In this document: positions 36,971 to 46,789 of the stretch, one piece after another
Layout of the letters: each line of letters opens with the position of its first letter
Position numbering within the stretch: the stretch's first letter is position 1
Origin: Agarivorans albus
GTDB taxonomy: Bacteria > Pseudomonadota > Gammaproteobacteria > Enterobacterales > Celerinatantimonadaceae
DNA: 64,000 nucleotides
Assembly (NCBI RefSeq): GCF_019670105.1
Contig: NZ_AP023032.1
Coordinates: 2,102,972-2,166,971 of the forward strand
Reading direction: 5' to 3'
Made by a program: the position numbers and the translations under genes
The notes under the pieces: model-generated
Database searches by the model: none
Seen by the model: only the letters and a program-made list of their open reading frames with translations
Told to the model about the DNA's origin: nothing

Positions 36971-36995
36971 CATCAGCTTAACAAGGCATTAGCCT
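36971..36995 (+). repeat. Partial attC-like 3' half (site 5)
   Basis: CAGCTTAACAAGGCATTAGCC resembles the GCCGCTTAGCAAGGCGTTAGG end of site 1, but a left half is not clear. It may mark the right edge of the cassette cluster. Confidence 0.4.
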
Positions 36996-37010
36996 CTAGA
37001 GGAGTGCTTA

Positions 37011-37607
37011 GTGAACATTGAGTTTTGGTTTGATTACGCTAGTACATACTCCTATCCTGCGGCAATGCGTATTGAGTCTGTGGCGGCCGATAACAATGTA
37101 AGTATTGTGTGGCGGCCTTTTCTGTTGGGTGCAGTCTTCAATAAGCAGGGTATGAATGATTCACCTTTTAATGTCTATCCCGCTAAAGGTGAATACATGT
37201 GGAAAGATATGGCGAGAATTTGTAGTGATTCCAATCTTCCGTTTAGCCGCCCCAAAACATTCCCGCAACATGGTTTGCTAGCAGCCCGCGTTACAACTAG
37301 ATTTTCTGATGCACCTTGGATCCCCAAATTCGTAAGGTTAGTTTACTCTGCTAATTTTGAGCATAACCAAGATATCTCATCTCCAAGCGTAATCGAACCT
37401 TGTCTTAGTGCGGTTGGGGCAGATGTTTCCTTAGTGATGAGGGAAGCGGTGACTGAAGAGGCTAAGTTAATGCTGAGAGAACAAACCGAAGAGGCGATTT
37501 CGCGTGGAATTTTTGGTGCGCCTTCTTTTTATGTCGGTAGCGAGCTTTTTTGGGGAAATGACCGCTTAGAAAGAGCGATAAAGTGGGCAGTTGAGGCCAA
37601 TATCTAA
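37011..37607 (+). CDS. DsbA-family 2-hydroxychromene-2-carboxylate isomerase-like protein
   Basis: This 198-residue thioredoxin-fold protein of the kappa-GST/NahD type begins IEFWFDYASTYSYPAAMRIE, with the S/T-Y-S-Y active-site region in place of CxxC. It ends in FGAPSFYVGSELFWGNDRLE, typical of the family. Members use glutathione to isomerise aromatic degradation intermediates; the substrate here is unknown. GTG start with gaggag RBS. It follows the last attC-like remnant directly, so it may be a cassette gene or the first chromosomal gene after the cluster. Confidence 0.88.
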   Translation: MNIEFWFDYASTYSYPAAMRIESVAADNNVSIVWRPFLLGAVFNKQGMNDSPFNVYPAKGEYMWKDMARICSDSNLPFSRPKTFPQHGLLAARVTTRFSDAPWIPKFVRLVYSANFEHNQDISSPSVIEPCLSAVGADVSLVMREAVTEEAKLMLREQTEEAISRGIFGAPSFYVGSELFWGNDRLERAIKWAVEANI

Positions 37608-37651
37608 GGTATAAGCTTTCCGTTACTTTGGGTGAAATTACAAGGTTAAAA

Positions 37652-38017
37652 ATGAAATCTACACAAGAGCAAGACGACCAAATAGCCAACATGGTCTTTT
37701 CAAAAATCTATCCTCTTTACCTTACCAAGGTTGAGAAGAAAGCGCGTACAAGTAACGAACTTAATCAGGTTATTAGCTGGCTTACCGGCTATAGCGAGGC
37801 AGTTCTTCAAAAGCATATTAATGGCTCTGCCACATTCGAAGCGTTCTTCGCCGACGCCACTATTAACCCAAATGCAAAGTTAATAACCGGCAAGATTTGT
37901 GGCTATAAAGTGGAAGAAATTGACAACCCTATTACTCAACAAGTTCGCTACCTTGATAAGTTAGTTGATGAACTTGCAAAAGGGCATGAATTGAAAAAGA
38001 TTTTACGAAGCGCTTAG
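37652..38017 (+). CDS. DUF2200 family protein
   Basis: This protein of about 121 residues matches the DUF2200 pattern (ANMVFSKIYPLYLTKVEKKAR, quoted in part; EVISWLTGY-like QVISWLTGYSE; ICGYKVEEI). Its function is unknown; relatives are small cytoplasmic proteins. ATG at 37652 is preferred over an upstream TTG, with a weak AAGG RBS. Confidence 0.82.
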   Translation: MKSTQEQDDQIANMVFSKIYPLYLTKVEKKARTSNELNQVISWLTGYSEAVLQKHINGSATFEAFFADATINPNAKLITGKICGYKVEEIDNPITQQVRYLDKLVDELAKGHELKKILRSA

Positions 38018-38070
38018 GCAAAATAGATAAAAGCTAAACATGCTTTTAAAGAAGCTGAAAGCGTGGTGAC

Positions 38071-38104
38071 AAAAAGGCCAAAGCAAGGTTTGCTTTGGCC
38101 TTTT
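38071..38104. terminator. Bidirectional terminator
   Basis: AAAAGGCCAAAGCA and TGCTTTGGCCTTTT form a long hairpin between convergent genes. Confidence 0.9.
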
Positions 38105-38130
38105 AGGTTCTTGGATCTAGGTTTTAGGGC

Positions 38131-41100
38131 TTAAGAATCAGTAGCTTGTTTGTCGGCAGCGATTTGCTGATTAAGTTGTTCGCCAACATGGCCTGGAGAG
38201 TGAGTTGAGCGTGCTAATAGCTGATACATTGCTGGTATCACCAGTAAGCTTACTATCGAGGCAAAGGCCATTCCGAACAACACCACCGTACCTACTGAGA
38301 TACGGCTTTCTGCTCCCGCTCCAGTAGAGACAATTAAAGGGATTGCACCGGCTACCGTAGTGAAGGCTGTCATGGTAATTGGGCGTAAGCGCCTTGATGC
38401 TGCTTGCACAATTGCTTGGTTAAACTCAACACCTCGGTCGCGAAGTTGGTTGGCGTACTCAACAATTAAAATGCCATTTTTGGTTACCATACCAATGAGC
38501 ATGATCATGGCTATTTGGCTATAAATATTGAGGCTTTCGCCCATTAAGTACATACCTGCTAAGCCACCAAATATTCCCATCGGTACGGTAAGCATCACTA
38601 CCATTGGGTTGATAAAGCTTTCAAATTGGGCGGCAAGCACTAAATAGGCAACTAATATGGCTAAGCAGAAAATAATAAAGGTACTACTTTGATTTTCTTT
38701 GTAGTCTTTTGATTCTCCACTGTAGGCAATAGATATGTCGCTAGGCAGCTGCTCAATGGCAAACTGTTCTAGGTAATCTAGTGCTTCTCCCAGAGTATGG
38801 CCTTGATTAAGCGTACCCGAAACAGTCACCGCTCGCTGTTTGTCTAAGCGGCTTAGTCGGCTGGCAGAGGCTATTTCTTCTAGTTGGGTTACGCTATCTA
38901 GCGTTACCAAACTACCGTTTGCTGCACGTAGGTAAATTTTGCTTAAATCGCTGGCGCTGTTAAAGCCTTCTTCGCCTCCACGCAGGTAAACGTCGTATTC
39001 TTCGCCTCTGTCTACAAAGGTAGTTTCGCTGCGGCCTCCTAGCATTACCTCTAATGTGTCGGAAATGTCGCTCACACTTACGCCTAACTCGGCGGCGCGT
39101 TGGCGGTCAATTTTTACAATAAGCTCTGGGGTTTTTTCAGAATAGTTAATATCTACCGTACTAATCGCAGGATGTGCTTCGGCGGCTTCCATAACTACTT
39201 GGCCCCAATGGTTTAGCTCCTCAAAGCTTGAACCCGCCAATACAAACTGAATAGGATCGTTTGATTTTCCTCTAAAGCCTGGCTGCATGGGTCGTATAGA
39301 AATGTCGGCAATATTAGACAGTGTTTTACGCAGTAGGTTAACTACGTCGCCGGCGTTTTGTTCGCGTTCTGCCCAGTCTTCTAGTTGAACAATGATAAAG
39401 GCGGTATTGTCGCCGGCGCGGCCACCAAAGGCTGGCGTTTGCATGTTAAATGACTTAATCACACCATTGCCAACCAAGGGCATAATTTGCTGCTCTACTT
39501 GGTCCATGTTGGTGGTCATACGATCGTAGCTAGTACCTTCGGCACCCTTGATCATGATGAATACCACACCTCTGTCTTCAACCGGCGCAAGTTGCGAGGG
39601 GATAGCTTGCATAAACGCAACACTGCCCAGCACACATAATACAATGGCGGTAGGCCCCGCAGTGCGAGTCGCGATAATTTTGTTTAGCAGAGTTTGATAA
39701 GCAGGGATCAATTTTGCGAACGCTGCATCCATCATTTTGCTTATACGGCTAGGTTTAGCATTGTGACGCAACAGTTTACTGCTGAGCACCGGGGTAAGAG
39801 TTAGTGCAATAAACGAGGAGAAAATAACGGCTACCGATAGTAATACCGAAAACTCGGTAAACATTTTACCTACCATGCCGTCCATGTAAGCAATGGGCAA
39901 AAACACCATGACCAAAACCAGAGTGGTTGCAATAACGGCAAAACCGACTTCACGGGTACCGCGATAAGCTGCTAACAGAGGCGGGGTGCCTTGTTCGATG
40001 TGGTGGTAAATATTTTCTACTACCACAATTGCATCATCCACCACTAAGCCAATGGCAAGAATAAGCGCCATTAAGGTAATTAGGTTGATGGAAAAGCCGA
40101 AGCTTTGTGCAGCAATAAATGTGGCAATTAGCGATACCGGAACGGTAATCGCCGGAATAATGGTTACTCGTGCTTGGCCTAGGAAAATATACAGCACTAA
40201 CACAACTAAGCCACCGGTGATCATTAAGGTTTGGTAAACCTCGTCGATGGCTTGGTCGATGAACACCGTGGCATCGTAATCTACTTTTAGCTCGGTGCCT
40301 TCGGGTACGAAACGTTGTAAACGCTCAACCTCGTTTGCAACCATGGTGGCTACATTAAGTGGGTTAGCATCTAATTGCGTAACAATGCCTAGGCTTAGGT
40401 TTAAGATGCCATCACTTTTAAAGGTGGAGTTTTCGTTCTCGGCACCAACAAATACGCTGGCGACATCTTTTAGATAAACGTGAGTGCCGTCTTCACTGGT
40501 TCGAATTCGCAGGTAGTCAAAATCTTCAGGCTCGGCATAAAGTCGCTCGGTGCGTACCGACATAACCGTGGTATCGTTTCTTATTTCACCGCCGGGTAAC
40601 TCGAGGTTTTCGCTTTTTAATGCAGTAACAATGTCGCTAGGAGTAACTTGTCGACCGGCCATTAAGGTGGGGTCGAGTTTTACATACATTACTTTGTATA
40701 ATGCACCGGTAAGTTCTACCGAGCTTACTCCGCTAATAAGGTTAAAACGATCTACCAATACGCGCTCTGCGTAGTCGGTTAGTTCGGTGCGATCCATCTT
40801 ATTAGAGTTTAGGTTGATATAGATAGAAGCTTCGCCGCTTCCGTTATCTTTAGACACCACTGGATCAGTAATATCATCTGGCAAACTACGCTTCGCTCGC
40901 TCCACTGCGTCACGCACATCGCTCACACCCTCGGTTAAGGGCCAACCCAGTAAAAAGGTTACGGTTACCCGCGACATACCGTTTCGCGATACAGAATCAA
41001 TTTGATCAATACCACTAATACCCGATAATTGGTCTTCAATTACCGAGGTTATTTGGCTGTCGATAATGGTGGCAGACACGCCTTCGTAGCGGGTGCTAAT

Positions 41101-41238
41101 AGTAACAACTGGGTTTTCTACATCTGGCATTTCTCGCACAGCCAATTGGCTAAACGAAGCAATACCAAAAACACACAGCAACAAGCTTAATACAATGGCA
41201 ACAACAGGGCGTTTTACCGAAATGTCAGACAGCAGCAT
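38131..41238 (-). CDS. RND efflux permease (HAE-1 type)
   Basis: This 1035-residue inner-membrane proton antiporter has twelve TM helices in the RND layout, two large periplasmic loops, and the TM4 proton-relay pair (GLVVDDAIVVVEN). It starts MLLSDISVKRPVVAIVL. It forms a tripartite pump with the overlapping upstream membrane-fusion gene (one-base overlap). No outer-membrane channel gene is present, so a TolC-like protein elsewhere is presumed. Substrate cannot be told. Confidence 0.94.
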   Translation of the reverse strand: MLLSDISVKRPVVAIVLSLLLCVFGIASFSQLAVREMPDVENPVVTISTRYEGVSATIIDSQITSVIEDQLSGISGIDQIDSVSRNGMSRVTVTFLLGWPLTEGVSDVRDAVERAKRSLPDDITDPVVSKDNGSGEASIYINLNSNKMDRTELTDYAERVLVDRFNLISGVSSVELTGALYKVMYVKLDPTLMAGRQVTPSDIVTALKSENLELPGGEIRNDTTVMSVRTERLYAEPEDFDYLRIRTSEDGTHVYLKDVASVFVGAENENSTFKSDGILNLSLGIVTQLDANPLNVATMVANEVERLQRFVPEGTELKVDYDATVFIDQAIDEVYQTLMITGGLVVLVLYIFLGQARVTIIPAITVPVSLIATFIAAQSFGFSINLITLMALILAIGLVVDDAIVVVENIYHHIEQGTPPLLAAYRGTREVGFAVIATTLVLVMVFLPIAYMDGMVGKMFTEFSVLLSVAVIFSSFIALTLTPVLSSKLLRHNAKPSRISKMMDAAFAKLIPAYQTLLNKIIATRTAGPTAIVLCVLGSVAFMQAIPSQLAPVEDRGVVFIMIKGAEGTSYDRMTTNMDQVEQQIMPLVGNGVIKSFNMQTPAFGGRAGDNTAFIIVQLEDWAEREQNAGDVVNLLRKTLSNIADISIRPMQPGFRGKSNDPIQFVLAGSSFEELNHWGQVVMEAAEAHPAISTVDINYSEKTPELIVKIDRQRAAELGVSVSDISDTLEVMLGGRSETTFVDRGEEYDVYLRGGEEGFNSASDLSKIYLRAANGSLVTLDSVTQLEEIASASRLSRLDKQRAVTVSGTLNQGHTLGEALDYLEQFAIEQLPSDISIAYSGESKDYKENQSSTFIIFCLAILVAYLVLAAQFESFINPMVVMLTVPMGIFGGLAGMYLMGESLNIYSQIAMIMLIGMVTKNGILIVEYANQLRDRGVEFNQAIVQAASRRLRPITMTAFTTVAGAIPLIVSTGAGAESRISVGTVVLFGMAFASIVSLLVIPAMYQLLARSTHSPGHVGEQLNQQIAADKQATDS

Positions 41239-42335
41239 TAAATTGGCTCCTGAGTGGCTTTTTCATCGGCTAGTTGTTTCGATTTAGCGACTTTGGTGTC
41301 TACTTGTTTAATATGTGCACCGTCGCGAATATTCACTAGGCCTTGTACTACGATGTTGTCGTTTAATGCTAAACCTTGGTCGATTAGTACGTAGTTATTA
41401 ATACGCGCACCTAGCTGAACTTCGGTGCGATGAGCAATATTGTTTTCTCCAACCACGTATACAAATCGTTTAGTGCCAGAATATTCAATAGCCTGCACAG
41501 GGATCATTGCTTGGGTGGATGCTGGCAAGGTGAGCTTAGCGCGCATCATCATGCCAGGTTTTAATTGTTTACTGGTGTTGTCGAAGTTAACTCGCACAGT
41601 GAGGTTTAGGGTATTGCTGTCTACTCGCGGGTCTATGGCGTCGATGGTGCCTTCAAAGATCTGCTGCGGCCAAGCGGGGGTTGTGGCTTGTATAGGCATG
41701 CCTTTGGATAATAGAGACAAATATTGGTCGGGCACATTTAGGTCGAGTTGCAGGCTTGATAGGTTGTCTAAGCTGAGTAGCGATTGATTTGCGTTAATCA
41801 GTTCACCGTTACTGATATTGATTAACCCAGTAACCCCGGTAAAAGGCGCGGTAAGGGTGTGATCATCAAACTCTGATTGCGCTGATTGTAATCTTGCTTT
41901 GGCAATCGTTACGCTGGCCAGTTGCGCGTCAAAACTGGTTTGCGAAACAGCCTTACGTTTTAACAGTTGTTCAAATTCATACAGTTTGCGTTGCTCGTCG
42001 GCCAAGTAGGCTCTTGCTTCGGCTAATGCTGCACTGGCTTTTAAGTCGTTTAGCTTAACTAATACGTCGCCTGCTTGAACTCGTTGATTAGAGCGCACAT
42101 TGATTTGATTAATCTTGCCGCTGACTTCTGCAGCAATAGCCACCGACTGTTCGGCATCTAGGGTGCCAATTAAGCTCAGGTTTTGAGCTAGGCTATGTTG
42201 TTGCACTTGCTCTGTTGTTACCAAAGTGGGGGCAAGGCTACGCGCTGGGTTGCCATTTGTAGACTGCTGATTGATCACTATTAGAGCGATCATGCAAATA
42301 ATGAGAACTGGCGGTAAAACATAACGTAAGTACAT
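41238..42335 (-). CDS. RND efflux periplasmic adaptor (membrane fusion protein)
   Basis: This 365-residue adaptor has an N-terminal hydrophobic anchor (PPVLIICMIALIVI), a biotinyl-lipoyl-like half motif (VSGKINQINVRSNQRVQAGDVL), a coiled-coil hairpin (~residues 95-150) and beta-barrel domains (APFTGVTGLINISNGELI). It bridges the permease and an outer-membrane channel. Its stop overlaps the permease start by one base. Confidence 0.93.
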   Translation of the reverse strand: MYLRYVLPPVLIICMIALIVINQQSTNGNPARSLAPTLVTTEQVQQHSLAQNLSLIGTLDAEQSVAIAAEVSGKINQINVRSNQRVQAGDVLVKLNDLKASAALAEARAYLADEQRKLYEFEQLLKRKAVSQTSFDAQLASVTIAKARLQSAQSEFDDHTLTAPFTGVTGLINISNGELINANQSLLSLDNLSSLQLDLNVPDQYLSLLSKGMPIQATTPAWPQQIFEGTIDAIDPRVDSNTLNLTVRVNFDNTSKQLKPGMMMRAKLTLPASTQAMIPVQAIEYSGTKRFVYVVGENNIAHRTEVQLGARINNYVLIDQGLALNDNIVVQGLVNIRDGAHIKQVDTKVAKSKQLADEKATQEPI

Positions 42336-42553
42336 GGGAGTCCATCGAGCTTAAAAATGAATAGCTATTTTACGTTGTTTAGGTTTCTGTTTAGGTAAAC
42401 TAATGTAAAGATATGCAAAGGTTTGCCTTTCTATGTGCTGTGTAAAGAACGCGGCTTATCTATTTATGCTTTAGTGTTGATGTAATGTAGATTTTTACGT
42501 GGCAATGTGAGCTTAAACTAGTGAGTAAGCTTAGGCGATTTGGAGGAACAACG

Positions 42554-42892
42554 ATGGAAGCAAGCAAGAAGGGTTTTAACCCAGAGTACCAAGAAGAAGC
42601 GCCTAGCAGCGAGGATTTAGCAGCATTAAGTGGATATGCAGTATTAGAGTTTGGTGCGCCTTGGTGTGGCCATTGTAAAGCTGCTGCCAGTGCGGTTGAG
42701 TCGGTGTTATCTCCTAAAGATTTACCACACATTAAGGTGTTTGACGGCAAAGGTAAGCGCTTAGGGCGAGCATTTCAGGTTAAGCTTTGGCCAACTTTAA
42801 TATTGCTTGAATCCGGTAAGGAAGTGGCACGAGTTGTAAGGCCGGTTGCTGTCAGCGATGTACAAGCGCTATTCGCAACACTAGAAAACTAA
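42554..42892 (+). CDS. Thioredoxin-family protein
   Basis: This protein of about 112 residues has the thioredoxin fold and active site APWCGHCKAA (CGHC, as in PDI-type proteins), followed by the cis-Pro in KLWPTLIL. It has no signal peptide and is probably a cytoplasmic thiol-disulfide reductase. The ATG at 42554 is chosen over an in-frame GTG at 42521 because GGAGG lies seven bases upstream of it. Confidence 0.9.
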   Translation: MEASKKGFNPEYQEEAPSSEDLAALSGYAVLEFGAPWCGHCKAAASAVESVLSPKDLPHIKVFDGKGKRLGRAFQVKLWPTLILLESGKEVARVVRPVAVSDVQALFATLEN

Positions 42893-43029
42893 GCTTTTGC
42901 TACAGCTTTACAGTTAACTTAAGTAAAATGCTCAAGTTAATTTTTAGCCAGGCTATTTTGATAAGCCAACACCCGATAGGCCAATAGTCGCCTTGGTGTT
43001 AATCCTCCTCCCAATTATTAAGTGTTGTT

Positions 43030-43518
43030 ATGCAAGCTTTTAAAACGCAGTTTACGCTGTCTCGCCAATACCTCGCCGAATGTTTTGATCAAACATCGCC
43101 CTTTGAAAAGAAGTCCGCTATAAAGAAGTGGTTTCCTGCTTTATTGCTATTAGTAGGCTTAGCGCTGTTGATGTTTACCGAGCAGCCCAAAGTAGCGGGT
43201 AGCATGCTAATTGGTTTAGCGGTACTAGAGTTAATTCATATTCGCTTTAAACGAGCATGGTGGCTAACTCGACAAATGTGGGGGCGCAGCGCTAATAGTG
43301 AGATAAAACTTAGCATTAACAATGAAGGTATAGAGACACAAAATCCTTACACTAAAACCAGCCTAGCTTGGGACAATGTAGAGACGGTAATTGAAACCGA
43401 GCTTGGCATTATTCTGGTGGCTAAAATAGGCGGTCGACAATATTTGTCGAAGTCTTTGTTTCCAGAAGAGCTGGTGGCAGAAATAATTGTTAAGTGTAAA
43501 GCGGTTGAAGACGACTAG
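43030..43518 (+). CDS. YcxB-like membrane protein of unknown function
   Basis: This is a 162-residue protein. Two adjacent TM helices (residues ~35-75: FPALLLLVGLALLMF and MLIGLAVLELIHI) are followed by a cytoplasmic domain. It contains the YcxB-type segment GIETQNPYTKTSLAWDNVETVIET. Its function is unknown. It stands alone between two single genes. Confidence 0.65.
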   Translation: MQAFKTQFTLSRQYLAECFDQTSPFEKKSAIKKWFPALLLLVGLALLMFTEQPKVAGSMLIGLAVLELIHIRFKRAWWLTRQMWGRSANSEIKLSINNEGIETQNPYTKTSLAWDNVETVIETELGIILVAKIGGRQYLSKSLFPEELVAEIIVKCKAVEDD

Positions 43519-43665
43519 TTGCCTGCAAAAGGCAATTAATGTTTGCAAAGTAACCTAATAGTCGTTTTGCGAATAATAGAGAGTAAACAGCAAGATCATT
43601 CTATATCTTGGTTGCTTGGAATTTTAAGCTGATTGCAGTTTGTTTTATAAACTAAAGGGCAAAGT

Positions 43666-44049
43666 ATGTTTAGCCACGTAATGATTGGTACTAACGATGT
43701 AGCACGTTCAAAAGCATTTTATGACCAGATTATGCAAGTGCTTGGGTATAACGAAGGTGTGATGGATGCTAAAGGTCGCTGTATGTATGCCACTGCATCG
43801 GGAGTGTTGGGCTTAACTAAGCCAATTAATGGCGAAGACGCCACTAATGGTAATGGGATGACAGTGGGTTTTTTAGCTAGCAACCCAGAGATGGTGGATA
43901 CGTGGCACGCGGTGGGGCTTGCTAATGGTGGAACTGCAATCGAAGAGCCACCAGGCATAAGAGGTAAAGCGCCACGAAAACTTTATATGGCTTATTTGCG
44001 TGATCCCGACGGCAATAAGATATGCGCAACCCATTTTATGCTCGATTAG
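43666..44049 (+). CDS. VOC-family (glyoxalase-like) protein
   Basis: This 127-residue protein of the vicinal-oxygen-chelate fold starts MFSHVMIGTNDVARSKAFYD and ends LYMAYLRDPDGNKICATHF, with metal-ligand positions in the usual places (His at the start, Glu/Asp-Gly-Asn near the end). Its substrate is unknown. Confidence 0.9.
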   Translation: MFSHVMIGTNDVARSKAFYDQIMQVLGYNEGVMDAKGRCMYATASGVLGLTKPINGEDATNGNGMTVGFLASNPEMVDTWHAVGLANGGTAIEEPPGIRGKAPRKLYMAYLRDPDGNKICATHFMLD

Positions 44050-44070
44050 CATTATGCACTTAACGAAATA

Positions 44071-44101
44071 AAAACCAGCGACTTTGGCCGCTGGTTTTTT
44101 T
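44071..44101. terminator. Terminator between the VOC gene and the C45 gene
   Basis: AAAACCAGCG-9 nt-CGCTGGTTTT hairpin between convergent genes. Confidence 0.85.
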
Positions 44102-44113
44102 GTTTAGGCTGGG

Positions 44114-45259
44114 TTAAAAACATACTTTAGTGTATTCGCTAAATAGCGGGTTATCGCCCGACACGTAAGCACAGCCTTGCTTAGTATCAAAAATCATTGA
44201 TTCAACGGTGACAAAGTCTTTGTCGTAAAGGGTTATGTTGATTGGTTTTTGCTTAAGAATGTATTTCATCCCTTGCACTGTTTTTTCTTTACTAAAGTCT
44301 ACGAAGTTTTGCGCTGCTTGTTCGCGAGCAAAGCTATCGACAAAGGTTTCGTTTGCCTCTGTCATGCTCATGGTTTCAAGCATTGTTTGTTTCATTTTTG
44401 CATTGTGGTTAGCGTGGCCAATGCCACCGTCTCCACGTACTAGAACAGTAGCATCTACCGACATTTCTATAGCGCCATGGTCGCCAGAATCATCAGCAAC
44501 GGTAAAGTTCATGGCTACTGGTGTGGTGTAATGCTTAAGTTTGTTAAAGGCATCTTCAACACTGGTAGATGAAGTAATCGCTGCAAACACAGCATCTATG
44601 GTTACAATATTTTTGGTGTTTATATCTGCAGTGGTGCCGCTAGGCTCGCCCATAATATTTAGCACCACACCAACGTGTTTACCCATTCCTTGAAAATGAC
44701 TCCCGTCGGTGGGTATAAAGATAGTATCGTCGGTCTTGATCACACGGGTAGGGTAGTTAAGCAAGTGGTCGATCCCTAGGTCATTGTTTTGCGCAACAAT
44801 GCCGGTATCTGCAAAGGCAAGTGTTGTGCAACCGCGCATTTTAGTGGCTGCCTCAGAAAGAGTTTGCTTAGTGTTGGCCTGCATAATCGACTTGTTTACT
44901 GACCAGTCCATTTGCAATGCTGCGGCATATAGCTCGTGTACTTCTACTCCTCGAATTTCTGCTTGGCGTTCCATCATAGCGGCATATTTAGGGGCTATTG
45001 CTTGGTTGTTTGCTACTGCATTTTTAGCTAGCGTGAGTACTTCGGCATCCGGCGTTAGGCGGTCAAACTTAGCAAGTGTTTGTGCTAAGGCTTCTGCGCT
45101 TTGGCCGCTTTGGCCGCTTAAGTCGATAAGCTCTGCACCGTTTTGATGGGCTGCACGTTGAGGCTGGTAATAATCTAACTTATCGCCAGCTTTCATGTCG
45201 GCTAAAGCATGCGTTGAGAGCAACGCGAGTGTAACAACAGTTAATATAGATTTTTTCAT
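44114..45259 (-). CDS. Secreted C45-type N-terminal-nucleophile acyltransferase/amidohydrolase
   Basis: This protein of about 381 residues has a Sec signal peptide (MKKSILTVVTLALLSTHALA). Near residue 140 is RGCTTLAF, the autocleavage site and nucleophile Cys of the C45/AAT family (acyl-CoA:6-APA acyltransferase-like). It is followed by a strand AQNNDLGID like the QNWD-type motif. Known members hydrolyse or transfer acyl amides, such as N-acyl amino acids or lactones. Export to the periplasm suggests action on an external amide. The start at 45259 gives a clean signal peptide; a GTG 12 bp upstream is possible. Confidence 0.75.
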   Translation of the reverse strand: MKKSILTVVTLALLSTHALADMKAGDKLDYYQPQRAAHQNGAELIDLSGQSGQSAEALAQTLAKFDRLTPDAEVLTLAKNAVANNQAIAPKYAAMMERQAEIRGVEVHELYAAALQMDWSVNKSIMQANTKQTLSEAATKMRGCTTLAFADTGIVAQNNDLGIDHLLNYPTRVIKTDDTIFIPTDGSHFQGMGKHVGVVLNIMGEPSGTTADINTKNIVTIDAVFAAITSSTSVEDAFNKLKHYTTPVAMNFTVADDSGDHGAIEMSVDATVLVRGDGGIGHANHNAKMKQTMLETMSMTEANETFVDSFAREQAAQNFVDFSKEKTVQGMKYILKQKPINITLYDKDFVTVESMIFDTKQGCAYVSGDNPLFSEYTKVCF

Positions 45260-45396
45260 AGTTCGCACCAAGTGGTTAAGAATGTTTGGTGAGATCAGAT
45301 TATCAACTGCTGTTTCTAAAGTTCGTAACGATAAAGTGCCAGTATTCCAATATCTGGAAAGCTATGAATTGAATATCTTGGAAAATTTAGCGTCGA

Positions 45397-46602
45397 CTAG
45401 TTATGTTCATTTACCCGTAGTCGCTTACCTTTTGCCGCTAGCGCACAGAATACCGTACAAGCCACGCCAAACAGAGCAATGATTAATAATGGTAAGCTCC
45501 AAGTCCCCGTCGAGGTATGGATAAAACCTATAAGTGAAGGGCCAGTTGCCGCTAAAGCATAACCAAAGCTTTGCGACATGCCCGACAGCGCAGCAGCTTG
45601 TTGAGTATTTGTTGTTTTATGGCCAATAAAACTAAGCGCTACAATAAACGTAGCGCAGTTGCTTAGGCCAAATAATCCTACCCATAATATGGCTAAACCG
45701 GGTGCTAAAATCATCCCCAGCAAACTAAATACTACGCTAGATGCACACAGTGTTATTAGCAAAGTATGGTTTCTCAGCTTGGCCAGAATGGGCATCAACA
45801 CCAGGCCTGGCACCATGGTAGAAAACTGTAAAAATCCATATATATAACCAGCATCTAATTCGCTGTAGCCAACATCATTCAGTATTTTAGGCAGCCATCC
45901 AGCAAAGGCGTAAAAGGTAAAAGAGTTGATGCCAAGCGCTAAGGTAACAAACCAAGCTACCGGTAAACGCAGCAGTGAAGTAATGGACACTGATTCGCTA
46001 TGTTGCTCTGCTTGGTGCTGCTGTCTCGATTTAGTTGTAAGTTTTGGTAGCCAGAATAATAGGGCGGCTAAGGGAAAGATAAGGTTAAAGGCTAGCGCAA
46101 ATTGCCAACCAAATAGCTGTTCTGGCGCTTGTTGCGACAGGGGCACCATCACACTTGCCGCCAAGGTTGAACCCACCCCCATTACAAAAATGTACAGCGA
46201 TGAAACCTCAGAAATGCGTTCAGGGAAGAACTTTTTAACTACCGCTGGCAATAGTACATTACCAAAAGCGATACCTGCGCCCATTACAACGGTACCCAAA
46301 TATAAGGGCGAAACTAAACCCATTGAACGAACCGCGACACCAAGTGCCACGCAAAATAGCGAAATTACCAAGGCTTTTTCTAAGCCAAGGTTTTGCGCTA
46401 ATTTAGGCGCTAAAGATGAAAAAACCGCCAAGGATATTAACGGAAGCGCAGTCACAAACCCCGCCTGAGCAGCAGACAGAGAAAGGCTTTCCATAATTTG
46501 CTCTAGCACTGGGGCTAAGCTGGTAAACGGTGCTCTTAAATTAAGGGCCACTAAAAACACGCCTAACAGCGTGAGCAGTGTAACGGGTGATAAGCGAGGC
46601 AT
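45397..46602 (-). CDS. MFS transporter, CynX/NimT type
   Basis: This 401-residue protein has twelve hydrophobic segments. The N-terminus LLGVFLVALNLRAPFTSLAPVLEQI is characteristic of the cyanate/nitroimidazole (CynX/NimT) MFS branch. The substrate is unknown; no cyanase gene is adjacent. It may export or import small anions or drugs. Confidence 0.9.
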   Translation of the reverse strand: MPRLSPVTLLTLLGVFLVALNLRAPFTSLAPVLEQIMESLSLSAAQAGFVTALPLISLAVFSSLAPKLAQNLGLEKALVISLFCVALGVAVRSMGLVSPLYLGTVVMGAGIAFGNVLLPAVVKKFFPERISEVSSLYIFVMGVGSTLAASVMVPLSQQAPEQLFGWQFALAFNLIFPLAALLFWLPKLTTKSRQQHQAEQHSESVSITSLLRLPVAWFVTLALGINSFTFYAFAGWLPKILNDVGYSELDAGYIYGFLQFSTMVPGLVLMPILAKLRNHTLLITLCASSVVFSLLGMILAPGLAILWVGLFGLSNCATFIVALSFIGHKTTNTQQAAALSGMSQSFGYALAATGPSLIGFIHTSTGTWSLPLLIIALFGVACTVFCALAAKGKRLRVNEHN

Positions 46603-46789
46603 CTTGAATACTACTAAGATAAAACTAGATTTTACATCAAACTAGCGAATTTGTATTACATATTTGTGGCTTACAAAATAGCAAAGTTTTGTTGGCGCTT
46701 AAGCTTGGCGATTGCTAAAAGCTGGGTGTAGAGTAGTTAACAGATTATTAGATTACATTGTTGGTTTCAGCTAAGCCTTGGAGAGGTGT

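Noticed and set aside
34109-36995. Integron with its own integrase
   Set aside because: No tyrosine recombinase ORF is present in either direction; only attC-like sites and cassette genes were found.
44041-44110. Possible small RNA between the VOC and C45 genes
   Set aside because: The only structure is a simple bidirectional terminator between convergent genes.
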